From Monarcha castaneiventris obscurior (taxonomy: Eukaryota; Chordata; Aves; Passeriformes; Monarchidae), in the NCBI GenBank assembly GCA_026261815.1, contig JAMPIT010000566.1:26685001-26749000 (forward strand): 64,000 nt of DNA. The letters are read 5' to 3'. A program made the translations under genes and the position numbers. This document shows positions 50,864 through 61,680 of the stretch, piece after piece. The notes under the pieces were generated by a model, which saw nothing but the letters and a program-made list of their open reading frames with translations, was not told the DNA's origin and did no database searches. Each line of letters begins with the position of its first letter. Position 1 is the first letter of the stretch.

Positions 50864-52070
50864 TGAAATCTATCATGACTGTTGGTTAGAAGACTAAACC
50901 CTGTGGTACCATCTGTATTTAACTGTGTTAGGTTTTGTTCTTCTTCATGACATATTTATATTTCTCCGTATTTCTCCCTGTCTATTTCATTATTCTGGAA
51001 TATAAGCATTTTTGTTGCAGAGCTGTCACTATTTGTTTTTTAGTAGCTTACAAACTTACTTATCCTGCATTCTATCTATTTTTCAGTTCTGTAAACACTA
51101 ACAATTTCTGGCATATTTCATTCATTACCACTCACAACTGTCTTTCCTTCTGCTGTTTTAGATTTATTTCACCTTCTGTAGCAGCATTTGTATCGGTTTT
51201 TGTAATGCATATGTGTATTTAAAAAGTATTGGTATAATGATGAGTCAATATTTTACTTATTTTGCAGGAATATAAATATTTAACAGAATTTATATGCCCT
51301 GGTTCTTTTCTGTCCTCATCCATTCCACACATATGTATTTTATCAACTGAACCCTTATTTTTTTCAAAATGTGTTTGGCAAAAATTCTCTTTGCATGATG
51401 AATGGGTTAATTATTGCTATGATTGATGATAAATGAGCATAAAGTACATACAACAGAGGGATCTTCCTAGAAAGGTTAAAAAATAAGGAAAAATTTGAAT
51501 TTTTTTCACTGCGGAGTATAAAAGAGAATCCATACTTATCCTTAATCAAGATTTTGGAAGCAGTGAAGACATGCAAGTACCACACAGGCCTTTTTAACTG
51601 TGGTGCAGTGATGGGTAATGTAGCAATGCTGCTTCTGTGTTTTACCAGGTGAATTTAATAATTATTTAATTAAAATTATATTAATTAAAAGTTCAGCTGA
51701 AGAGTAGAAATATGCTGACAGAGTAGGCTATAAGCTATGTAAATTATTATAAAGTCAGCTGCTTTAACTGCATCTTGCAGCCCAAGGTATCCATTTTCCC
51801 CTCTGGCCTCATTGTGTTCTTCACAACTCTGGAGTCACCTCACTACTAAGCTTTGTCTGGCAAAAGACCCTGGAGAAAAGCCCTGCAGAGAAGGTGTGAA
51901 AAATTAAGAGAAAGAACTTAGGAAGCTTCAGGCTTCCTAGTCTTCATGTTGAGAACAGCCCTGGTTTTTGATCCCTCCATCATTACTGCTAGTAAACGGA
52001 CTACTCAGTAATTATTTCTCCTTTTCTGTGGTATTCCTCTGACTATGACATTTTTGTACCAAGTTAAGGA

Positions 52071-52085
52071 GGCGGGATGACGTCA
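52071..52085 (+). promoter_or_regulatory. GC box next to a perfect palindromic CRE
   Basis: GGCGGG at 52071-52076 is followed directly by TGACGTCA at 52078-52085. CREB/ATF proteins bind this full CRE. It stands in CpG-poor intergenic DNA about 15 kb upstream of PRKX with no identified gene start beside it. Function is not shown. Confidence 0.4.
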
Positions 52086-53499
52086 GAGAGGCAACAAAGC
52101 CAGTCTTGTGCACTGCACAGGGGAAGAAATGTACATGCCTGGTCTCCTCCCAAGTTAACTCTCAAAAGAAATCAGGCAGTTGTAGAGTTTCAAAAATAAT
52201 TCTTGCCTGGAGTAATGGAAGATTCACAGATCAAGTGATATATTTCCTGATTCTATAAATGCTCTTCACAGTTTGTGAGAACTACTAATTGACAAGCAGA
52301 ATTCAGGCACAATTCAGGCACAATTTCTGACACATCTTCCACAGGGCTGAGCAGCACTGGGCAGTTTAATGTTGTCTAGCAGATTCCCAGGCCCTTATTA
52401 ATATAAGAATGAAGCATGCTATGTCAAATTGTTCACTTGAGAAAAAGTCTTTTGATCTTGTTTAGCATTTGAACTAGAATTTAGAAGTGAAGCTGGTTTA
52501 GGCAGCTGCAAGCGTGTTCTACACTCTTTTTATATTTTTTCTAATTAGTTGTTCTTTACCCCAAACTTAATTTTTTTTACTAGCATTTAACTTTTGCATT
52601 CTTCTGATTACATTATGCTGAGTGAATGCTGTGTTTCATTACCTCTTTTGCTCTCTTTTCATGCTTGTTACAGGGTCTTGATCGATTTTTAAGATAATTG
52701 TTACTGCTTTGGATTACAGTAGAAAGCAGACATTTATGAATGGAGTGGGTATGACAGTGGTTGTACAAATGTTCTCCTCTTATGCCCAGAAGTTATCTAC
52801 TCTTCTGGCTTTTCCAGGAAATAAGTTATCCTTGTTGTAACATAATCATGCTAAAATAGTACTTTTTGTAATTTCTTATGAGGATTGATTTTGAGGCTGC
52901 TATACGTAAGACTGAAGGTTCACTTTGAGCTCCTAAATTGAGGTCTGAGTTTTGTTAATGCTCAGTGTCCGTCAGTTTCAACCAAGACAGCTTCTGCATA
53001 CTCTACAACATCAGCAAACCGTATTATTGTTGTCCCTGTGTGGGCATAGGAAGCCAGTTTTATATTTGATTGAATTAGAAAATCTCATACATTTTATTTT
53101 TGCATTTTTGGCCAGAATTCACACTGGGCTTAATTTTTTAAGGATGTGACCCCATTTGAAAGGACAGAGATTGTGCTCATTGAAATTAATTGTGAGTGAC
53201 AGTCACAAAAATAGAATGTGTCCATCATACTGCTTAGGCTTTAAAATTTTCCCTGAATTGTCCTTTTTTCAAATTAACGAAAATAAAGAAGATATTTTTA
53301 TCACCACCATCATTCAATAAATCATGAATAGCATTTTATACTAAGTCTTGTGCTGATAAGTTAGTGTGTGTTTCTTAAAAATAGTTAATATTTAATTAAT
53401 ATTTAAACTATTCAGATGCCTTATTTTTCATTATTTTAGAGAAATTAATAAATATTATGTTATATTAATATCCATGTCTGATCATGTGTACAATTCTAG

Positions 53500-53830
53500 G
53501 ACATGCTACATCTTTAATTAATCTACTTTTTGCCAGAAGATTCCATGGTCCTTGGCATGGAAGGCCTTCCCATTGCTACTATAATTAGTCACTATGTAAT
53601 CTAGAGCTTAATAATCATATATAAATTCCCTACTAATTACCCCGTAATCTACTATTTGTTGATTAGAAGAGCATGAGATGAGTATTTCTACTATTATTAA
53701 TCTCGATTTACATGATAATTATAGGGCTGTTACAGATTTTCCTTGTTTACTCGCTTGGCTATGCTGTGCGGCCTTTTGTTGTGTTAATAAAATACTGCTT
53801 TTTTATGTTCATCCATTTTAATCCATAGTC
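53500..53830. promoter_or_regulatory. Candidate conserved non-coding element, homeodomain-site rich
   Basis: AT-rich but complex, non-repetitive sequence dense in TAATTA/ATTA cores, such as TAATTA at 53634-53639 and several ATTAGT/AATCAT variants. A 7-base inverted repeat TTCCATG/CATGGAA lies at 53541-53562. No open frame. The texture resembles developmental enhancers in gene deserts. Conservation cannot be tested here. Confidence 0.3.
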
Positions 53831-54759
53831 AGCCAGCTTCTCCTTCCATGCACTTCTAGCCTGCATTGTTCTTGGGCTGGTACACAGGCAGGTCACTACG
53901 ACAGGTCATTCTTTGTTTTCCCTGAAAAGCACTCAGGCAAGTTTATGTGAAATAGTTACAGTGCTCTTGTCTGGTTTAAATATAGGGTGAAACCCTGCCA
54001 GTGCTGAAGGAAAAACACAGGGAACTGTTGCTCTGTGGAGCAAGAATGTACACATACCTGCTCTGAAGTTCAGGAGGAGGCAGTGTGGTTGGATACTTGG
54101 GTGAAGATGAAAGGGAAAAAAAATAAGGTTAATTTAATGGTAAGGATATACTATAAACTGCCAAACAGAAGGAGTAGGTGTGGATGAGGCTATTTTTGTG
54201 TAGCTATGTAATGCATCAAAATAGCAGGGCTGTGGGAGATGGTTTTAATTAAGCTTGTATCTTTGAAAGAGTAATTTTCCTTTCCACACAAGGAATAATA
54301 ACTAGCCAGATGGACACAATATTTTTATTTGAATAAATGGTTGTTACTAGCAGTTTTAGGTGTGATTCAAACTAGCCGGACAATACCACTTGAAAATCCA
54401 AAGACACGAAACATGTTGGTGTAAATGATTGTGATGTATTTGGGATTATAGGAAGAGGCTGAATTTATGGAAGACGAGGATAAAGATGGAAGTATACTTC
54501 AGCAACCTAGACTTAATAAATTCAAAGTGTTGTTAGCTCGGGTCTCATGGAAAGATAGAATGAAAGAAGGGTAACTATCAAGGTAGAAAGCTATAACTTT
54601 TAAGTAAGGAACTCATTAAATTTTGCAACAGCAAAATATCTCAATGCAAAAAAATTTAAAAAGTGAGAAGTTAATGAATATGATAAATTAGAGAAATTAT
54701 CTGAAGTCAGTTAGATGAAATCCAGTAAAGAAAAAAGCAGAGTAAGGCACTAGGGGATC

Positions 54760-54800
54760 AAAAAAAACCCAACCACAAACCAAAAAACCAACAAAGACAA
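54760..54800 (+). repeat. A/C-rich low-complexity tract
   Basis: AAAAAACCCAACCACAAACC-type sequence in the upstream intergenic region. Short and irregular. Confidence 0.65.
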
Positions 54801-55468
54801 AATGGGTAATCATTCTTCAGGCAGAAGAAATGCAGAAAAACATTTTGAAGAGACTTCTACAGCAACATAATAAATGTAAATCAATAGTTTGATGTGGTTA
54901 AAGAAAAAGCAAATTTCATTCTAGGAGGTATTAGCAGCTGTGTTGTACATAATACAGACAGTAGTTTTTCTGCTTTTTCCAGATATCGTGAGGCCTCAGA
55001 TAAAATAGCGTGTCTACTTTTAGGTATTATTCTCTGTGAATGATATAGGCCAGTTTGAATAAGTTCAGAGTAGAGATAGAAATGCCAAAAGATTTAGACA
55101 GTATGATCTTGGAGGACAATTTGAAAACACTGAGTTAATTTAGAAAAATAGGACTGTTAAAGATAAATCCTCCAGCTTATACAGGTTGTTGCATTGTGGT
55201 TTTCACCTATCTTCCATGTCCACCAGAGGACAAGGACCACATTGACTGAATTTGCAACATGAGAGGTTTAAGTTAAATGGGAAAAGATAATATTCAAAAC
55301 ACATTGATAATTAACAACAGGAACAAGCTGCCTAGTGGAAAAATAGTGTTTCTATTATTGGAGGCTTTGAGCGAGAGTGTAGGAAACCTCTATTAAGAGT
55401 GGTCCAGCCTCCTTCAGTAGACAAACTAAGTAACTTTTTTGTTCTTACGCCATTCTAATATTTCCAGT

Positions 55469-55590
55469 TGTTTTTGTTTTTGGGTTTTTTGTGGTTCTTT
55501 GGGGGGTTTTTTTGTTTTGGTTTTTTTTGGGGGGGGTTTGGTTTGGTTTTTTTTTGGGTTTTTTTTTTTGTTTTGTTTTTTGTTTTTTTA
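55469..55590 (+). repeat. T/G low-complexity tract with G6 and G8 runs
   Basis: About 120 bases of GTTTTT, GGTTTTTT and TTTGG units with runs of six and eight G. It is the complementary composition of the A/C tracts in the gene body. It may be the degraded A-rich tail of a minus-strand retrocopy, but no adjoining body is recognisable. Confidence 0.85.
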
Positions 55591-57609
55591 ATTAGTGGCA
55601 GTAACACCTTGGACTTTGGAGAGTATTTTACCTCCTAATGAGGTTGATGTGACTAAAAGTGGACTCACAAACTAGCTCCAATACAGGGAAAATGTAGTGG
55701 CAGAATACATGAGTGAGCTTTATACCTCCTTTCCCCTTACCAGCTTTTGTATTAAATCATGAGATATGTTGTATGACCCCCAGAAACCACGTAAACAGAT
55801 GAAAAATACACTAGGTGTTTAGTATGAAATCACATAGCTCAGCTACATCAAGGTATTTGAAAATTTTTGCAGTTATGTGAGTTCAGATTGATGCTCACAA
55901 TTTAAAATTGGGTAATTTCCACTAGAGTGCCTATTTTCAGATTCAAATTATAAATTACTTATTCAAATAAAATTTATTCTTATGAGTGATACATTATCAA
56001 TCTTATTTGAACCATTATGAACAAATGTGGAAATTAATAAAAATAAATGTTAATTTATTTAAATATAAATTAATTCATATGAAATTATACCTTTGATAAT
56101 CAGATAATGTTCCACATAAAAAACCTCACACATCTTAAATATCAAAGAGTGACTGACTTTCATGAAACTGCTTGGAAATCTAGAGCCTTCTTTATATTAA
56201 ATATTTTCAGTGAGAAATTTTGCTTACATCTCCCAATCAAATAAATATCAGTCATGGATTATAGAGAAGCCATCCTTCAAGAGTTAGCCTTGTACAATGA
56301 AAGCCACCAGCACATAGCCAGTGTTATAATTAATACAAGGATCTAATTGTTGTTTTGCTCTGAATAAATGGAAAAAAGATAGTTCCACAGAGTGGAGGCC
56401 TTTATGGAATTAGTGATATGTTAGTGTACTCTTATTGTGTAAGATATTGTGAAAGATCACATTAAGATACATATTCAAGATAGTTTTCCCATTAACTTCT
56501 GTCATGCAGAAGAAAACATTAGGGACCTTTATTTTTATGATAAATAACAAGTTTTAAAAGCAATACATTCATTACTACAAGGGTGTAAAAGTAATAAGAA
56601 GAGATATATCTTTAAAATGCTGTAAAATTTATTTCTTACAGGCACTCAACCTATATATGTGGCTGATTGTTTAGATACAATAGCAATATTCAGAATGTTC
56701 CTTTTTGAACATCTGCTTATGAAAATAGAGGTAGTGCATTGTGCCAAGTTTCTCTCATCTTTTGCTGCCCCTTCCAAAATCCAGCCTTTCTAGGTTTTGA
56801 AGGACTGCCATATACAACCACTGGGTAGATTACCCAGATTTTATCAGTAAAAAACATAAGATTCTATCACAGGATAAATAAGGGAACTCTTGTCATTGCT
56901 GTCATTACCCAGGCACTATAGATGATGCATTTACCAGCTAAAATTAGGCTTGCAAGATAAAAAGCCATTTAGTTTTAAAATTCTGTAGAGTTCATAGATA
57001 GAGAGAGCTTCTGTATTAGGCCTCTTTTCTGAAGCAGAGGATAGTTTTATGAAAATCTCTCTTTGACTTCCTGCCTCAGATACAGAGGTGGAAACTGCCA
57101 GACTGTCAGCTGGAAACAAAGGAGGAGACTGATATTGAGGTCAGCAGATCTGGGCCAGGACAGGGAGAAACCCAATCTTGTCATCCCGGATCATCAAGGG
57201 TAAATCACGTTATTAGGGAAGTATTGAGACAAAATGGACAAACTGGGAGTGAGATGCTGAAAGAGGGAAATCATTGTTATGGAGTCAAGAATTGAAAAGG
57301 AAAAAAAACCAGGTAACTCATGGGGAAAAGCCTGGTGTGGAAAAAATTGGAGAAGAAGGAAAGTAGTGGATAAAGACTGCAAAAGGCATTGTGACCACAG
57401 TCACATGCTCCTCTTCAGAAATTAAGGTCGAAGTAGACACACATCGAATGTCATCAGCATTCTGCTGGTGATCTGTGCAGGCCATCACCATGATGCAACA
57501 CTTTATGTTTTATTTTGTGTTGCTTCAGTTTACATTTTAAAAAACACACACAGAGAAGGATACATTAAGGAAATACATAGTTTCCAAGTACTCAAAATTA
57601 AGAAACGTC

Positions 57610-57850
57610 AAGCAGAGGCTTGTGTCTTATGTTAAAGTATTACCTTTATTTGCATGATCCAGGAGCTGGTCCCATGGGTCTGCTCTTGTAATGGAGGCGA
57701 TTGCCATCATAGTGCCTTAAATTTCATTTTAACTGCAGCTGGAGGCTTTGAAAAATTACTGCCTTGCTGTCTATTAAATAAACACCATCTACACTGTGTA
57801 CTGCAATTATTCATTGTATGTAGCCAAAGAATAATGAACATGTAACAACA
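57610..57850. promoter_or_regulatory. Candidate conserved non-coding element with an octamer site
   Basis: Non-repetitive stretch containing the POU octamer ATTTGCAT at 57648-57655, then GATTGCCATCATAGTGCC, TTTAACTGCAGCTGG, and AATTATTCATTG near 57806-57816. Balanced composition and dense transcription-factor-like words suggest an enhancer. The short open frame across it has no recognisable domain. Confidence 0.3.
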
Positions 57851-59086
57851 TCCATGCTATTGCAGATGATATAGTGGGAGACTGAATCAAGATGGGAGAG
57901 GTGACCATAATTTAATTGCTTGGTCTTTTCTGACAACTTGATTTTGTCCATTGAGTTCATCTAATCTGGGCTGTTCTTTTCCTTGACCTTAGATTCAACA
58001 GTCTAAAATTCCCTGTGAAAAGTATGAACTATCACAGATAAATATCTCTCTGCAATCCAATTCTTGGGGTTTTTTTTTATGCTGAAGAGGAAACTTTGTT
58101 TTTAAAAGCTGCTTTCTCATTCAAGTTTCACCAGAGCACTTTGTCTGGCAGAGTAATTTTTGCCTTACTGCCTGATTTGTATTGTTCTTGCGGCTTTATT
58201 GCTGTAGTCACTGAGTTTTTACTAGTTGCACTTGAGATATGCATCTTGATTGTAACTAGACAATCAGTGGAAAGATTTTATTCTTTTAAGCGCTTCATGA
58301 ATGCAAAGCAGATATTTTTGATTCAATTGTGTTCTTTATCCTTTATTTTTCCTTGATCTGCCCTCCTAGCATCATAAAAGTGAGAAGCAATCTGTACATT
58401 TAGGGAAAAAAATACCTCATCATATCCCCTCAGTAAAAAAGGAAAGAAAAAAAAAATTTAAAAAATGCAGTTGTTTGAAGGAAGAGATAGCAGAAATTAA
58501 TGAAAATTTCCTTTAAAATGTAAGAACAAGTAGAAATTAAGAAGTGCAGATGAGGAAAATAAAATGAAAGAAACCTAGTGAAAGGATGGTGTCTCATGGA
58601 GAGGGGCAATAGAGGAGCTTGTCTGATATCTGGAGGCCTCAATATTTGCAGAATGCAACATTGCTTTTTCCTGAACATTTCTTGTGTACACAACTGGGGA
58701 AAATCTGTCATGATATGTCCTTGGAGCTATTGTGACAATACAGGTAAATAAGAAACACAGCCTAGCAAAAAACACTGTTCTCTGGAAGCTGTGTAAAGCT
58801 ATCCTCTCCAAGGCTTATTGCCTTCCTCTTTCATGTGAACATCTCTCTGCCCTCTGGGAACGCTGCTACCCTGGGACTGTAACTGTAATCCCAGAAGTCT
58901 GCTCTCATCATGAACTAGTACTTAATTTGTGGTGACTATATTTAGCTTGTAAACTACTTTGGTCAACGTACCAAACACAAGTATTAGGGTTGCAAAGGAT
59001 GTGACACAGCAAATGAACAGAAATACTCTGTGTAATGCTATTTCACTCATGTTACAAAAATAGGTACATCTAAACCCTGTGGACAG

Positions 59087-59087
<1 letters not shown>

Positions 59088-59118
<31 letters not shown>
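59088..59118 (+). repeat. Poly-A run followed by (AT)n microsatellite
   Basis: About 18 A followed by seven AT units. It could be the tail of an old retro-insertion, but the sequence to its left is not a recognisable element. Confidence 0.85.
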
Positions 59119-61369
59119 TGAACAGTGCCAGAATAATTCATCTATTGGTAGATTTACTGTGTGGAAAGAAAGAAAGTAATTGAAAGTACCATGATAGCAA
59201 AAACAACTGAACAGGAAAACCAATAAACAGACAGAAGTTGACTTGCTAATTATCATTACTAAGAGATGGTTAGTTAGTTGTCTGTGTACCGAATGCTGCT
59301 TTCGGAGGGTAGGGCTCAGTTTATTCTACATTTCTTGCTCCCTCCTTTCCCCCTCTTTTCCGTATCTTAAACAAATGAAACTAAATGATTTTCAGGAAGC
59401 TGGCAGCATCTGTTTTTGATAAATAATACCATTTCTGGGTTCTTTTTTTTTCTTCCACCCACACAGAGTAACATATTCAACTGTTCCTGAGGAAAGCATG
59501 GTTATAAATTTGTCAGAAAACAGAAAGATGACTGTGGTACATTCACTGTATGCTGCAGTATTCACTGCGTATTAGGAAGCTGGAAAGTTTTCTGGGAGGT
59601 GAGGAATATTTATGTGGTGTCTCTTTGGACCCAGCAGTAACCTCTTCTGGTGCAGTATAAACACATGGATATCACTGACAATTTAGATAATTTGGATACA
59701 ACAAGTACACAATGCTTTCACACGAATTGCATTCAAATTGTATGGTAAGCACCATGAAATGCAGTAAATGTCTTTAAACTCACACAACAAACATTTGCCA
59801 AAAGCTGCAGGTACATCTAGTGTAGGTCATTACCTAGTAGTGACATGATAGAATCAGTAGTGGAATAATTGATTCTAAGAGAATTGACACCAGACTTCAG
59901 CAATAACATCCTGCCAGGAAATACAAGGCAATTTATGCTATTTCAAGCCATTGTTTCAGACTGTAAACTCGGAGAGAGATTGCTGCATTGATTCCACAGT
60001 CATTTTATGTTTTACAACACTGGGACTAGAGGCATTTTAAATATAAATCGTGAATCTGGAAGATGGCAGTTTAAAAAAAAGCATCTTACATAATGCATCA
60101 ATGTGCTCAGATCTGTAATCATATTATAAACTTTCCCTGGCAGTAAGATTTAAACAAAGTAGATAGGATCTGGCAGTCATCACCCTTGGCTTTATGTGAA
60201 CAATAGAAAAATGAATATCATTATGACCAGTCTCTCTGGTACTAATGATATTGTAGATCCTGTGGGTAACTATTGTCAGGCCACTGGCAACTTTTTTAAT
60301 AAACTAAGTTTATTAATGAAGTTTATTAATAAAACTTCTTTACATTTGAACAGTGCTCTGGAAACCAGAACCGAAATCTGCAACATCAGACACTTGGCTC
60401 AGTGGAGACCAAGTGACCTGTGACCTCAGTAACTGGTGATCAGGTTTGTTATGTGTCTGAGCATGGGTCTAATTAACTGGTGTTAGGCACACAAGTTTGA
60501 CATTTTAGAACTGCTTTTTAAATTTCTTTCTGATTTTACATTTCACTGTGGTATAATTTTGCCCTGGTGGATCAAAACATAGTAGTGACCAAATATCAAG
60601 TGACATTTTCATTCCATTCATTTTCTGCGAACCAGGAGAGAGAAGGCTGGTATACCAAAGCTTATTGTCACCTCCAACCACCCCTAAAATTATCTGTCTT
60701 GCAGAAAGATATAATAGGTAGACTTACACTATTAAACAACACTCAACAGCTGGATATAAATCATGCTAAATCTTTTATTGAGATCTGTTGTTTACAAGTA
60801 GAGCAGGGACAGCATATACCAAGTTGAAAGGAATTTTGGACTAGGAGCTCCTGGAGTGTTTTGTACACCTGCAGGCCGGGAGTAAAATAAAATGAGGTCT
60901 GATAGCTAATACCGAAGAACAGGAGGCACTGTATTTTGTTAAATGTAACACATCAATGTCACCCTTTCTATCCCTTTATCCTTTGAGGGAGCACGAAGTG
61001 AGCTGCTTCCATGTCTTCACTGGACTGGTTATTCTGGCCAAGGCAGAGGCAGAGAGAGCCAGGTTCCTGACCTTTATTGTTACATCCATTTCTTTGTGAC
61101 AAGGCTCTGGCTGTTTTCACTATTAACTTTAAACAAGTTTCATGAGTGGGAAAACCACTTTGTATTCTGATGTCCATGTATTTTACAGGATTTCTCTAAC
61201 TTAAATGATGGTGTGAAGTTTATGACTTAAAATACTGGCAATATCAGAATCATGTGACAGAATTGAAAATTAAGATATGTTGTTATTATTAGACATTTTT
61301 GTATTCTCTTAACTATGAGTATGTTGTCTTTTGAGGCCGATGTTTACATTAAAACTCCTACTGGTGCCA

Positions 61370-61680
61370 ACAAAAGCAAGGCTTGCCTGCCTAACAATAG
61401 GAGCCCTGTTATTACATCTTGATGAGTGCTAAGGGAAAAATGTCTCCCTGCTGCCATTGCTCAATTAGGCTGGAACAAGCAGTGTGAAAGGAAAACATGG
61501 CACTCATCACAGGTTATCTATGAATGTGACCATATCAAGAAAGTGGGGGTGTTTTTCAGCCTGTGACACAGGAATACTCCAGCATCTCTGGCTATTGTTA
61601 AGTAGCTGTCAGCACCACAACAGCCTGGCTCCATTAGATGTCTGTCCAGAAATGTAAGGGGTTAATGCAAAATAAAAGAG
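61370..61680. promoter_or_regulatory. Candidate conserved non-coding element
   Basis: Complex, non-repetitive sequence including AACAATAGGAGCCCTGTTAT, CTGCCATTGCTCAATTAGGC and GTAGCTGTCAGCACC. These hold SOX-like (ACAAT), ATTA-type and MEIS-like (CTGTCA) words. There is no open frame. Called only on texture and motif density. Confidence 0.25.

Larger units (their letters stand above)
44301..53499. other. Intergenic, no supported gene
   Basis: AT-rich. Small features only: a GTTT tetramer run near 45468-45484, the ATATC repeat, the CRE site at 52078 and a direct repeat of AATTCAGGCAC at about 52301-52325. I see no exon, RNA gene or named transposon in it. Confidence 0.7.
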
